From assembly GCA_002408105.1 (NCBI GenBank), contig DHQM01000105.1, forward strand, positions 1-16,961: a stretch of 16,961 nucleotides of DNA. Reading direction: 5' to 3'. Numbering within the stretch: position 1 is the stretch's first letter; each line of letters opens with the position of its first letter. Both the position numbers and the translations under genes were made by a program. The DNA comes from Gammaproteobacteria bacterium UBA5338. GTDB lineage: Bacteria; Pseudomonadota; Gammaproteobacteria; Pseudomonadales; UBA5862. Of this stretch, positions 1 through 8,012 are shown piece after piece. The notes beneath the pieces were generated by a model, which worked only from the letters and a program-made list of their open reading frames with translations, ran no database searches and was not told the DNA's origin.

Positions 1-966
1 CGCTTGGCCCGCCGCGCCCTTGACCAGGTTGTCGATCACCGACAAGACCACCAGGGTGCGCCCCCCTTGGGGGCGGTGTACAGCGAGACGACAGTCGTTG
101 GCGCCTCGCACACTGCGGGTTTCCGGTGCCGCACCGGCGGGAAGGACGTCAACAAACCGGTCGCTGGCATACCTGCGTTCGAAGAGGTCTTGGATGTCGA
201 GGTCCGCTTCGGGCTGCGTCAGGCGCGCATACAGGGTGGCGTGGATACCCCGGATCATGGGGGTAAGGTGCGGCACGAAGGTGAGCCCCACCTCCGCACC
301 CAGATGACGTTGTAGTTGGGCGCGAATTTCTGGGAGGTGGCGGTGCCCGGCAACGCCGTAGGCCTTCATGTTCTCGCTCGCCTCACAGAGCAAATTCTGC
401 ACCTTGGCCTGACGGCCAGCCCCGCTCACTCCCGACTTCGTGTCTGCGATCAGCCCATCGAACTCCACACAGCCCACTTCAAGCAGTGGTGCGAACCCGA
501 GCTGTACGGCAGTGGGGTAACAACCCGGCACTGCCACCAGGGAAGCGCCTTGCAACGCCGCCCGGTTCAACTCCACCAACCCATAGACTGCTTGTTTGAG
601 CAGATCCGGAGCCACATGCTCCATGGCATACCAGTCTTGGAAGGTGTCTGGGTCTTGCAAACGAAAGTCCGCTGACAGGTCGATCACCCTGACCCCCTGC
701 TCGAGCAGCGCCGGCGCCATTTGCATGGCAACGCCGTGGGGGGTGGCAAAGAACACCACATCAAGCTCGCTGAGACGACCGAGATCCGGCTCGGTGAAGA
801 TCAGGTCGAGGTGGCCGCGCAAGTTTGGGTAGCGCTGATCCACGCGGGTCCCCGCCTCTCCACGCGAGGTGATGGCCGCGACCCGAACCTCCGGGTGCGA
901 TACCAAAAGGCGCAACAATTCCACCCCGGTGTACCCGGTTCCACCCACGATACCAACCTGAATCAA
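1..966 (-). CDS. argC: N-acetyl-gamma-glutamyl-phosphate reductase, C-terminus cut by window edge
   Basis: ArgC reduces N-acetyl-glutamyl-5-phosphate to the semialdehyde with NADPH, the third step of arginine synthesis in the cytoplasm. The frame reads without interruption for 322 codons to the left window edge; the family is about 345 residues, so only the last ~20 are missing. Visible marks are the N-terminal nucleotide-binding motif [10 protein letters not shown] (residues 5-14), the catalytic-cysteine motif VPGCYPT (Cys149) and the motif GHRHLPEI with the catalytic-region histidine near 208-210. Near the edge it reads [10 protein letters not shown], the usual C-terminal motif. The start is a TTG at 966-964: it places the dinucleotide-binding motif at the very N-terminus, as in the family, and a strong GGAGGAGG lies just upstream. 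The gene diverges from the chloride-channel operon. Confidence 0.96.
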   Translation of the reverse strand, partial: MIQVGIVGGTGYTGVELLRLLVSHPEVRVAAITSRGEAGTRVDQRYPNLRGHLDLIFTEPDLGRLSELDVVFFATPHGVAMQMAPALLEQGVRVIDLSADFRLQDPDTFQDWYAMEHVAPDLLKQAVYGLVELNRAALQGASLVAVPGCYPTAVQLGFAPLLEVGCVEFDGLIADTKSGVSGAGRQAKVQNLLCEASENMKAYGVAGHRHLPEIRAQLQRHLGAEVGLTFVPHLTPMIRGIHATLYARLTQPEADLDIQDLFERRYASDRFVDVLPAGAAPETRSVRGANDCRLAVHRPQGGRTLVVLSVIDNLVKGAAGQA

Positions 967-970
967 GCGA

Positions 971-978
971 CCTCCTCC
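971..978 (-). promoter_or_regulatory. Strong ribosome binding site deciding the argC TTG start
   Basis: GGAGGAGG on the minus strand lies 4 bases before the TTG at 966-964. No ATG or GTG fits the family's N-terminus, so this site supports a TTG start. The strong site may compensate for the weak start codon (inference). Confidence 0.75.
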
Positions 979-1040
979 TGGCATTTCAGAACGGAACTTG
1001 GTGCCAACCACCTTCACCCGTTCGATCGTTACACCCTTTT

Positions 1041-1048
1041 TATAATAG
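1041..1048. promoter_or_regulatory. AT-rich promoter-like site in the argC / ClC divergent region
   Basis: TATAAT at 1041-1046 on the + strand is a perfect sigma-70 -10 hexamer. The same AT island reads TATTAT (1048-1043) and TATAAA (1044-1039) on the minus strand, so it could serve both the ClC operon and argC. No good -35 hexamer is seen at 16-18 bp spacing on either strand (CCGTTC for +, CTGGTT or TTCGAG for -), so the call rests on the -10 match and its position in a divergent gap. Confidence 0.4.
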
Positions 1049-1073
1049 GCTGCGCACTGGGCTCGAACCAGAG

Positions 1074-1088
1074 GCCCTGCGTCAGGGC
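1074..1088 (+). repeat. Small hairpin next to the ClC start codon
   Basis: GCCCTG-CGT-CAGGGC is a perfect 6-bp inverted repeat with a 3-base loop. It ends 2 bases before the GTG start at 1091, and its right arm contains AGGG, the only purine-rich candidate for the ribosome binding site. It could therefore limit initiation of the ClC gene (inference). Confidence 0.45.
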
Positions 1089-1090
1089 AA

Positions 1091-2881
1091 GTGGGACCCA
1101 AGTTGTCAACATCGATCGACCAGGTACGCGAACGGCTGCGGCAACGCACCGAACACTTCCGGACACGGCTGTCCCACGCCGAAGCACTGCCGCAACTGGC
1201 CATCCTCGGCATTTTGGCCGGGATCGCAACCTGCCTTGTGGTGCACGCGTTTCGTCTGGCCATTCAGTTGTCTGGTTGGCTGTGGATGCCTGAGGGTGAT
1301 GCAGAGCGGTTTGAGTCGCTCCCGGGGCTGGTGCGGTTCCTGTTGCCGATTGGGGGTGCCCTACTGATCGCACTGATCCTCGCCCGAGCGGGCGCCAATC
1401 GCCGCAGTGGTGGTGTCGCCTACGTGATCGAACGCGTCAACCACCACCAGGGACAGCTGCCACTTGGCAATGCGGTCTTGCAGTTCGTGGTCACGGTGAT
1501 CGCGATCTTGACTGGGCAATCAGTGGGTCGGGAGGGTCCGGCCGTCCATCTGGGTGCAACAGCAAGCAGCCTCACCGGACAGTGGCTGCGCCTGCCGAAC
1601 AACAGCCTGCGGGTGCTGGTGGGTTGTGGCACCGCGGCAGCCATCTCGGCCTCGTTCAACACCCCGATGGCGGGCGTGATCTTCGCCATGGAAGTGGTGC
1701 TGATGGAGTATACGGTCACCCAGTTCACCCCGGTGATTCTCGCCGCTGTGATCGGCGCCCTATCCACGCAAATCCTGTATGGATCCAAACCCGCGTTTGA
1801 GGTTCCGGCGATCGAGATGCAGTCCCTCTGGGAGCTGCCCTTTGTTGCCTTTGAGGGGCTGTGGGTGGGCGCCATCGCGGCGCTTTTTATCGTGATTCAC
1901 CGCCGCTTTCTGAACACCGGAGCGATCTCGATCCAGCGGCGCCTGATGGCAGCCGGGGTGCTGACAGGGACCGTGGGGTTGGTGATTCCAGAGGTGCTTG
2001 GCATCGGCTACGACACCGTGGACCACGCGCTCGTCGGGCAAATCGGAGTCGGTGTCCTCTGCGCCTTCGTGCTGGGCAAACTGGTGGTCACAGCAATAAC
2101 CACCGGCCTCGGAATGCCTGGCGGCGTCATCGGCCCAAGCCTAGTGATTGGCGCCGGTGTGGGGGGCATCGTTGGAGAACTGGTTGCCTTCATCGCCCCC
2201 AACAACAGTTCCTCGGCCGGCTTCTATGTGATTGTCGGCATGGGCGCGATGATGGGCGCACTGCTGCACGCTCCCTTGGCTGCACTGGTGGCCCTACTCG
2301 AACTCACCAACAACCCTGGGATCATTCTGCCATCCATGCTGGCGATCATCGTTGCGCTGCTCAGCTGCCGCGCGCTCTTTCGTCAGCAGTCGGTGTTCGA
2401 CGTCATGCTGGAGGCCCGTGGTTCGGGTCACTCCATCGACCCCTTGGCGCGCGTCCTGCGGCACGCCGGCGTGGCCAGCATCATGGACCGCAGCTTCGCC
2501 CGCGCGAGCCGGCTGGTGGAGGTCCAGGACGCTAAGCGTTTGCTTGCGCAGGAGCCGCGCTGGATTTTGATCGACGCCGGCGAGGGGCGAACCCGGGTGC
2601 TGCGCGCGGCCGATTTGGCACGCCACCTCACCGAGCAACACGCGCAAACCGACGCCGATGGCCCACAAACCGACTCCGTTGACCTGATGAAGATCCCGGG
2701 CCTGCGCCTGGACACCACCCCCATCCATTCCCGTGCGACCCTGCATGAAGCCTTGCGGGCCCTGGAGAAAAGCAACGCTGAGGCGGTGCTGGTGCAACGC
2801 CAGTCCGCGCCCCTGATTGCACCGGCGGTTGGGGTGTTGACCAAAAGCGCCATTGAGAGCTACTACCACATCAAATCCTAA
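1091..2881 (+). CDS. ClC-family chloride channel/transporter with C-terminal CBS-like region
   Basis: Integral inner-membrane protein of 596 residues that moves chloride or a similar anion. Residues ~35-450 are hydrophobic, multi-spanning ClC core. The selectivity-filter elements are visible: a serine in RSGGV (Ser106), the gating-glutamate motif GREGP (Glu148) with the following histidine, and GGVIGPSL (residues 344-351), where the phenylalanine of the classic GxFxP is isoleucine. The position equivalent to the internal proton glutamate of the E. coli exchanger (Glu203) appears to be valine in FAMEVV, as in ClC channels. Residues ~455-596 are hydrophilic and look like a divergent CBS-domain pair. 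The start is a GTG with a weak AGGG upstream. It is the first gene of the likely operon, 18 bases before hemJ. Confidence 0.92.
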   Translation: MGPKLSTSIDQVRERLRQRTEHFRTRLSHAEALPQLAILGILAGIATCLVVHAFRLAIQLSGWLWMPEGDAERFESLPGLVRFLLPIGGALLIALILARAGANRRSGGVAYVIERVNHHQGQLPLGNAVLQFVVTVIAILTGQSVGREGPAVHLGATASSLTGQWLRLPNNSLRVLVGCGTAAAISASFNTPMAGVIFAMEVVLMEYTVTQFTPVILAAVIGALSTQILYGSKPAFEVPAIEMQSLWELPFVAFEGLWVGAIAALFIVIHRRFLNTGAISIQRRLMAAGVLTGTVGLVIPEVLGIGYDTVDHALVGQIGVGVLCAFVLGKLVVTAITTGLGMPGGVIGPSLVIGAGVGGIVGELVAFIAPNNSSSAGFYVIVGMGAMMGALLHAPLAALVALLELTNNPGIILPSMLAIIVALLSCRALFRQQSVFDVMLEARGSGHSIDPLARVLRHAGVASIMDRSFARASRLVEVQDAKRLLAQEPRWILIDAGEGRTRVLRAADLARHLTEQHAQTDADGPQTDSVDLMKIPGLRLDTTPIHSRATLHEALRALEKSNAEAVLVQRQSAPLIAPAVGVLTKSAIESYYHIKS

Positions 2882-2887
2882 TACAAT

Positions 2888-2891
2888 GGAG
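2888..2891 (+). promoter_or_regulatory. hemJ ribosome binding site
   Basis: GGAG lies 8 bases before the ATG at 2900 and supports that start within the 18-base ClC-hemJ gap. Confidence 0.5.
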
Positions 2892-2899
2892 CCACCACC

Positions 2900-3328
2900 A
2901 TGCTGTTCCTCTGGATCAAAGCCTTTCATTTGATCGCTGTCGTCTGCTGGTTCGCAGGCCTGTTCTACCTGCCGCGCCTGTTCGTGTACCACGCCAGCGC
3001 CACCGACCAGGTCAGTCGCGACCGCTTTAAGGTGATGGAGCGCAAGCTGTACCGGGGAATCACCACACCAGCCATGCTCGTCGCGCTGCTCCTTGGGGTT
3101 TGGATGTTGGCGATGAACTGGTCGTTTTATCGCACCGCATACTGGATGCACGCCAAGCTGTTGCTCGTGTTTGTGTTGTTGGGATACCACCACGCCTGCG
3201 GCCGTTTGCTCCGCAATTTCCAGGAAGACCGCAACGAACGCAGCCATGTGTTTTATCGGTGGTTCAATGAGTTTCCGGTGTTGATTCTGGTTACCGTGGT
3301 GGTGCTGGTCATCGTCAGGCCCTTCTAG
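2900..3328 (+). CDS. hemJ: HemJ-type protoporphyrinogen IX oxidase (CopD-like membrane protein)
   Basis: HemJ oxidises protoporphyrinogen IX to protoporphyrin IX, the penultimate step of haem synthesis, in the inner membrane. The protein has 142 residues, the usual length. It opens with MLFLWIKAFHLIAVVCWFAG, the typical first membrane segment of the family with its conserved histidine (His10), followed by LPRLFVYH. Further membrane segments lie around residues 55-75, 80-95 and 120-142, and the motif MHAKLLLVFVLLGYHH supplies the conserved lysine and histidines. It sits in an operon with hemL, another haem-pathway gene, which supports the role over the broader CopD copper-resistance family. 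Confidence 0.9.
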   Translation: MLFLWIKAFHLIAVVCWFAGLFYLPRLFVYHASATDQVSRDRFKVMERKLYRGITTPAMLVALLLGVWMLAMNWSFYRTAYWMHAKLLLVFVLLGYHHACGRLLRNFQEDRNERSHVFYRWFNEFPVLILVTVVVLVIVRPF

Positions 3329-3343
3329 CCAGATGGATCGCAC

Positions 3344-4165
3344 GTGACCCACACTCAGGCGGCGGGCAACCCGCATTCACCGACCCAGGCGCGCCCGGTG
3401 GTGCTGTGCTTTGCAGGACACGACCCGAGTGGCGGAGCCGGGCTGCAAGCCGATATCGAGACCCTGGCTGCCCATGGGTGCCACTGCATTCCCGTGGTCA
3501 CCGCCCTCACCGATCAAGACAGCCGCAACCTCTATGCCCTCAGGGCAGTCGACCCAGAATGGATTCACACCCAGACCCGACGGCTGTTGGAGGATTTTGA
3601 CATCCGAGCCGTCAAGATCGGCCTGGTCGGCTCCACCGCTGGGATGGAGGCAATCCGGCAGCTGCTGGACGCGCGGGCCCTGCGTGATCGACTCGTGGTG
3701 CTCGATCCGGTGCTGGCTGCGGGCGGTGGGGGGGCGTTTGCTGGAACCGATTACCCGGATCGGCTCCGCGAGTTGCTCGTGCCGCGCGCGTACGTCACGA
3801 CGCCAAACCAGCAGGAACTGCACGCGCTGGCTTCGGCGACGGACGAGGCGGATGCAGTGGCTGTGCTCCATGCACGGGGCTGCGCCCATGTTCTGGTGAC
3901 CGGGGTTGCAGGTTCGCACGACAGCCACCTCACCAACCGCTTGTACACTGCCGGAAGCGTTGTGTTTCAAGGGTTTCCTACGCAGCGTCGACCTGGGCAC
4001 TATCGGGGCACGGGCTGTAGCTTGGCCGCAGCGGTCGCCGCGGGCCTGGCGCACCGGCAGTCGGTGTCCGATGCCGTCCGCCATGCCACCCAATGGACCG
4101 CCAGCGCCATCGCCCAGGCGCAACGCCTGGGCCACGGGCAATCGCACCTGACACGCATACCATGA
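3344..4165 (+). CDS. thiD: Hydroxymethylpyrimidine/phosphomethylpyrimidine kinase
   Basis: Phosphorylates hydroxymethylpyrimidine and its phosphate with ATP to make the pyrimidine half of thiamine. The 273-residue protein shows the ribokinase-fold N-terminal motif GHDPSGGAGLQADIET (residues 25-40), KIGLVGS in place of the more usual KIGMLGS, LDPVLAAGGGG where most ThiD proteins have DPVMVAKSG, and the C-terminal anion-hole motif GTGCSLAAAVAAGLA with the conserved cysteine (Cys225). The GTG start has only a weak TGGA upstream; it is 15 bases after hemJ and no better in-frame start is seen before the conserved motif. The stop overlaps the thiE start by ATGA, so translation is probably coupled. 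The variant motifs suggest the divergent ThiD group that accompanies thiE and hemL in gammaproteobacteria such as Pseudomonas (from memory). Confidence 0.93.
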   Translation: MTHTQAAGNPHSPTQARPVVLCFAGHDPSGGAGLQADIETLAAHGCHCIPVVTALTDQDSRNLYALRAVDPEWIHTQTRRLLEDFDIRAVKIGLVGSTAGMEAIRQLLDARALRDRLVVLDPVLAAGGGGAFAGTDYPDRLRELLVPRAYVTTPNQQELHALASATDEADAVAVLHARGCAHVLVTGVAGSHDSHLTNRLYTAGSVVFQGFPTQRRPGHYRGTGCSLAAAVAAGLAHRQSVSDAVRHATQWTASAIAQAQRLGHGQSHLTRIP

Positions 4166-4830
4166 CCACAACCGCCAAACCCCACCCCACCCTTCAAGGC
4201 CTGTACGCCATCACGCCAGACTTCGGGGGCGACAGTGGGACGCTGTATCGCCAAGTCCAGGCGGCGCTTGAGGGCGGCGTCCGCTGGCTGCAGTACCGGG
4301 ACAAATCACCGGACCACCAGCGCCGCAGCCATGAGGCCGCCGCGCTCTTGGCACTGTGCCGGCGCCACCGGGCACGACTCATCATCAACGACGACCTCGA
4401 TCTTGCCCGCCAGGTTGGGGCCGATGGCGTTCACCTTGGCCAGCAGGACACTGGGGTGGGTGCAGCCCGGCAACAGCTCGGCCCTCAGGCACTGATCGGC
4501 GCCACCTGCCACGACTCGCTCGAACTCGCCGAGCAGGCGGTCGCAGAAGGCGCGTCGTACTGCGCGTTCGGCCGCCTGTTCCCGTCCCAAACCAAACCGC
4601 AGGCGCGACCTGCACCGCTTCACCTGTTGACCTCCGCTCGTGATCGCCTGGGTGTTTCGGTGGTGGCCATCGGCGGGCTCAACCTGCACAATGCGCCTGC
4701 AGCCATTCGAGCCGGCGCCGACGCAGTTGCCGTCAGTGGCGCCCTGTTCGGTGCCACCGACATCCGCGCCGAAGCACACCTACTGAGCGGTCTGTTTGAT
4801 CCAGCGCAACATCTAGAGAAGAGCGAATGA
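4162..4830 (+). CDS. thiE: Thiamine-phosphate synthase
   Basis: Joins hydroxymethylpyrimidine pyrophosphate and hydroxyethylthiazole phosphate to give thiamine phosphate. The 222-residue TIM-barrel protein has the family motifs in order: GLYAITP near residue 13, QYRDK (44-48), INDDLDLAR (starting Ile75), [36 protein letters not shown] and [12 protein letters not shown]. The ATG at 4162 overlaps the thiD stop (ATGA); a longer reading frame upstream exists but would run through thiD. The stop overlaps the hemL start in the same way. Confidence 0.96.
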   Translation: MTTTAKPHPTLQGLYAITPDFGGDSGTLYRQVQAALEGGVRWLQYRDKSPDHQRRSHEAAALLALCRRHRARLIINDDLDLARQVGADGVHLGQQDTGVGAARQQLGPQALIGATCHDSLELAEQAVAEGASYCAFGRLFPSQTKPQARPAPLHLLTSARDRLGVSVVAIGGLNLHNAPAAIRAGADAVAVSGALFGATDIRAEAHLLSGLFDPAQHLEKSE

Positions 4831-6116
4831 CCCGTTCCGAGCACCTGTTTGAACACGCCCAAACGTTGATTCCCGGCGGTGTGAACTCGCCTGTGCGGGC
4901 GTTCAAGTCGGTTGGCGGCACCCCACCGTTTATCGCCCGAGGGTCCGGATGTCGCATCACGGACGTCGATGGCAACGAATACATCGACTACGTTGGCTCC
5001 TGGGGACCCTTGATCCTAGGCCATGGCCACCCCAGTGTCAGCGCCGCGCTGCAGGCACAGATCAGCGCCGGAACCAGTTTCGGAGCGCCTACTGCGGTCG
5101 AGATCGACCTGGCACGCGCGGTGGTCGAAGCCGTGCCTTCCATCGAACAGGTGCGCATGGTGAGCTCGGGGACCGAAGCCACCATGAGCGCGATTCGGCT
5201 GGCCCGCGGGGTCACCGGGCGCGACCGGATCGTCAAGTTCGAGGGTTGCTATCACGGGCATGGCGATGCCCTGCTGGTCAAGGCAGGGTCCGGCGCACTC
5301 ACGTTTGGCGTGCCAAATTCGCCCGGCGTACCCAAAGCGCTGGCCGAACTGACCCTCACGCTTGAGTACAACAACGCAGCGGCAGTCGAAGCACTGTTCG
5401 CCGAGCAAGGGGACCAGGTCGCCTGCGTGATCGTCGAGCCAGTCGCTGGCAACATGAATTGCATTCCCCCTGAGCCCGGTTTCCTCGAAACCCTGCGCCA
5501 CCAGTGCGACAGCCACGGGGCGGTGCTGATCTTCGATGAAGTCATGACCGGCTTCCGGGTGGCCCTGGGCGGCGCCCAATCACGCTATGGTGTGCAACCG
5601 GACCTCACCACCCTCGGAAAGGTCATTGGGGGGGGGCTGCCGGTGGGCGCGTTTGGCGGCCGGCGCGAGTTGATGCAACAGCTCGCACCTTGCGGGCCGA
5701 TCTACCAGGCCGGAACCTTGTCCGGAAACCCGTTGGCGATGGCGGCAGGTCTTGCAACCCTCAACGAACTCAAACAACCAGGCGTCTACGAGCAACTGGA
5801 ACAGCGCACCGCAACGCTACTCAACGGTCTCGAATCTGCAGCGGACCACCATGGCATCGCACTGCGAACCCAGCACGTCGGCAGCATGTTTGGGCTGTTC
5901 TTTACCGAGGAGGCCAGGATCTCCCGCTTTGGTCAGGTGGTCGCCTGCAACCTCGATCGGTTCAACCTCTTCTTCCACGCCATGCTGGAAGCAGGTGTGT
6001 ACCTCGCGCCTTCCGCCTACGAAGCCGGTTTTCTGAGCGCTGCGCACGATGCATCCGCGATCGAACAGACCACCGCCGCTGCCGACCGGGCGTTTGCGCA
6101 ACTGAAGCGCACCTAG
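4827..6116 (+). CDS. hemL: Glutamate-1-semialdehyde 2,1-aminomutase
   Basis: PLP enzyme that converts glutamate-1-semialdehyde to 5-aminolevulinate, the committed precursor of haem in the C5 pathway. The 429-residue length is normal. Motifs seen are the N-terminal [17 protein letters not shown], the glycine-rich [29 protein letters not shown] for phosphate binding, [25 protein letters not shown] with the PLP-ring aspartate, and [18 protein letters not shown] with the Schiff-base lysine at Lys265, the same number as in E. coli. The ATG overlaps the thiE stop (ATGA). The next gene starts 2 bases after the stop. Confidence 0.97.
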   Translation: MTRSEHLFEHAQTLIPGGVNSPVRAFKSVGGTPPFIARGSGCRITDVDGNEYIDYVGSWGPLILGHGHPSVSAALQAQISAGTSFGAPTAVEIDLARAVVEAVPSIEQVRMVSSGTEATMSAIRLARGVTGRDRIVKFEGCYHGHGDALLVKAGSGALTFGVPNSPGVPKALAELTLTLEYNNAAAVEALFAEQGDQVACVIVEPVAGNMNCIPPEPGFLETLRHQCDSHGAVLIFDEVMTGFRVALGGAQSRYGVQPDLTTLGKVIGGGLPVGAFGGRRELMQQLAPCGPIYQAGTLSGNPLAMAAGLATLNELKQPGVYEQLEQRTATLLNGLESAADHHGIALRTQHVGSMFGLFFTEEARISRFGQVVACNLDRFNLFFHAMLEAGVYLAPSAYEAGFLSAAHDASAIEQTTAAADRAFAQLKRT

Positions 6117-6118
6117 CC

Positions 6119-7663
6119 ATGGCGCCGGCTTGGCTTGAACGGCTGCGCCAAGACCCAAGCTGCTACCCCCACCCCACTGGCCAGATCACGCTCATTGAAA
6201 CGCACATCTCTTGGGTGCTGCTGACCGGCAACTGGGCTTACAAGATCAAAAAGCCGGTCGCACTCGACTTTCTGGACTTCTCGACCCTGTCCCTGCGCCA
6301 CCGTTACTGCAAAGAAGAACTGCGCCTCAACCACCGCTTCGCACCCGAACTCTACGAAGCGGTGGTCCCCATCACCAGCACGGAGGCCGGGCCCAGAATA
6401 GGCGGGGCCGGGCCCAGGCTCGAATACGCCGTCAAAATGCGCCAGTTTGATCAGTCGGCTCTGCTGACCCGTCAACTGGAAGCCGGCACCCTCAGCGCAG
6501 CCGACTGGTTCGCGTTGGGCAGCGAGCTCGCGCGGGTGCATCAGACCCTGCCTGCGGTCCTCTTGGGTGCGCCACTGGATGCGGCCTGGCAGCCAATGGC
6601 CGACAACTTCGCCGCCATTCGGGAACGGCTCGCCCAAGCGACCGACCTGCGTGCCCTCGCGACCCTAGAACACTGGAGCCGCGCCGAGCTTGAGCGGCTT
6701 GGACCACGGCTGGTCGAGCGCAACCGCTCCGGATGGGTGCGCGAATGCCATGGCGACCTGCACTTGGAAAACATTGCTTGGATCGATGGCCGGTTCCGGC
6801 CGTTCGATTGCATCGAATTCGCGCCGGAGTTGCGCCAGATTGATGTACAAAGCGAGCTGGCGTTTCTCACCATGGACCTCGAGGACCACGGTGACACCAC
6901 CGCGGGCCACCGGGTGGCCAACGGCTACCTGGAAGCGTCAGGCGACTATTCAGGCGCCGAACTGCGGGCTTTTTTTTCAGCCTACCGTGCGCTCGTGCGA
7001 TCGAAGGTCGCTCTGATGCGCGCCGAACAGCAATCCGACGAACACGCGGCGGCAACGCGGGCGAGGGCAGTGGGGTATCTGCACCTGGCGCGCAGCTACA
7101 GCGAAAGACGCACGCCTTGGCTGGCCATCACCCACGGCTTCTCGGGCGCGGGAAAATCCACCTTTGCCCTGGACCTTGCAGCAGCGACCGGTGCGGTTCG
7201 CATTCGCTCCGATGTCGAACGCAAGCGCCTGTACAAGGTGGCGCCTGATGACCATGCGGCGAACCCAGCCCTCTACAGCGCCGCGGCATCCGACCGAACG
7301 TTCGCCCGACTCGAAGACCTGGCCCAGCAGATGCTGCGCGCCGGCCTGCCGGTCATTGTCGATGCCACCTTTTTGCACCGCGCCCGCCGCCGGCAATTCA
7401 TCGAGCTGGCGACCCGTGAACGGGCACCCTGGAGGATCCTGTCTCTCAAGGCTCCGGCCGACATTCTGCGCAAGCGGGTGGCGCACCGCCTACCCGATGC
7501 GTCCGACGCCAACCTCAAGGTGCTTGAACAGCAGTTCGGCCACCACGACCCCCTCGAGGCTGATGAGCAGGCGCACGCGATCGAGATCGATGTTTCCGAT
7601 GGCTGGGACCTTGCCGAAATACGTGCCCGCTGGCCAGCCGCGTTCGCTCGATCAGCCGGTTAA
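6119..7663 (+). CDS. Fused aminoglycoside-phosphotransferase-like / P-loop ATPase protein of unknown substrate
   Basis: Two-domain cytoplasmic protein of 514 residues. Residues ~1-325 resemble the aminoglycoside/choline kinase fold: the catalytic loop reads CHGDLHLENI (210-219, Asp213 as the likely base) and a DCIEF motif at 230-234 follows as the metal-binding aspartate. Residues ~333-514 form a small P-loop kinase domain with Walker A GFSGAGKST (340-348, Lys346), then RSDVERKRL and VDATFLHRARR. This pairing is a known family (COG2187 plus COG0645), often annotated as a bifunctional aminoglycoside phosphotransferase/ATP-binding protein; its substrate is not established and resistance is not implied. 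The ATG two bases after the hemL stop was chosen because the encoded N-terminus fits the family; a longer upstream frame lies inside hemL. Residues 90-100 contain a short in-frame repeat. Confidence 0.88.
   Translation: MAPAWLERLRQDPSCYPHPTGQITLIETHISWVLLTGNWAYKIKKPVALDFLDFSTLSLRHRYCKEELRLNHRFAPELYEAVVPITSTEAGPRIGGAGPRLEYAVKMRQFDQSALLTRQLEAGTLSAADWFALGSELARVHQTLPAVLLGAPLDAAWQPMADNFAAIRERLAQATDLRALATLEHWSRAELERLGPRLVERNRSGWVRECHGDLHLENIAWIDGRFRPFDCIEFAPELRQIDVQSELAFLTMDLEDHGDTTAGHRVANGYLEASGDYSGAELRAFFSAYRALVRSKVALMRAEQQSDEHAAATRARAVGYLHLARSYSERRTPWLAITHGFSGAGKSTFALDLAAATGAVRIRSDVERKRLYKVAPDDHAANPALYSAAASDRTFARLEDLAQQMLRAGLPVIVDATFLHRARRRQFIELATRERAPWRILSLKAPADILRKRVAHRLPDASDANLKVLEQQFGHHDPLEADEQAHAIEIDVSDGWDLAEIRARWPAAFARSAG
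6385..6417 (+). repeat. 12-bp direct repeat, 21-bp period, inside the APH-like domain
   Basis: GGCCGGGCCCAG occurs at 6385-6396 and again at 6406-6417. The 21-base period keeps the frame and encodes AGPR twice (residues 90-93 and 97-100), just before the conserved EYAVKM. It may be a small in-frame duplication in a surface loop. Confidence 0.6.
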
Positions 7664-7898
7664 GCCACTGCGGTCGCTCGCCGGCTCCCGGCCACGATGA
7701 GCGATTCGGCCGGGATGCGTTCGGGCGGCGCCCGGTCACGCTCGATGCAGCTGGCTTCAAGGTCCTCGGGGTTTCCCTCGCAACCGATCGCCAATGCGGC
7801 GACGGGCTTCAAACCCGTGCCCAAACAGAACTCGGACTGCACCCCGGGTCAATCCCTGCCATCTGGTAGACAGGCAGCCCAGTCGGGTTCAACCCCAT
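7660..7898 (-). pseudogene. Remnant of a nitroreductase-family gene (C-terminal part, frameshifted)
   Basis: Two minus-strand frames together spell the C-terminal end of a nitroreductase-family flavoprotein. From 7898 one frame reads GLPVYQMAGIDPG, matching the family's GLxVHQMAGFDP element. From 7842 the other reads VQSEFCLGTGLKPVAALAIG and goes on to ERDRAPPERIPAES before a TAA at 7662-7660, matching the typical PVAALAIGYPGDP and REL/DAPRxRKPL ending. The switch is a one-base loss in the run CCCGGGG at about 7842-7847; five G would restore one frame. Nothing upstream resembles the FMN-binding N-terminal half, and a TGA in the first frame lies at 7934-7932, so the gene is not functional even if the slip were a sequencing error. 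Recognition is by eye from family memory. Confidence 0.6.
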
Positions 7899-7902
7899 AG
7901 GG

Positions 7903-7921
7903 GCTGCGCCGCAGGCGCAGC
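7903..7921. repeat. Perfect 8-bp inverted repeat in the convergent gap
   Basis: GCTGCGCC-GCA-GGCGCAGC forms a perfect 8-bp stem with a 3-base loop between the convergent ATPase and antiporter genes. No T run follows on either strand, so it is not a classical intrinsic terminator. It could be a transcript-end structure or a short palindromic repeat. The rest of this gap (7922-8012) shows nothing recognisable. Confidence 0.5.
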
Positions 7922-8012
7922 AGCAGATGCATCAGACGCTCGGGGTGGTCGGATCGGACATGGATGCGGCTTCTCGATTGACCTTTGGGAAATCTCCGCC
8001 AGTTTTGACCGG

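Noticed and set aside
1048..1075. tRNA-like T-arm on the minus strand (CTGG-TTCGAGC-CCAG)
   Set aside because: The T-loop consensus fits, but no acceptor, D or anticodon arms with proper pairing are found around it, so it is likely chance.
2294..3376. 360-codon open frame on the minus strand
   Set aside because: Antisense to the ClC tail and hemJ, both of which have recognisable family motifs; the composition is shadow-like.
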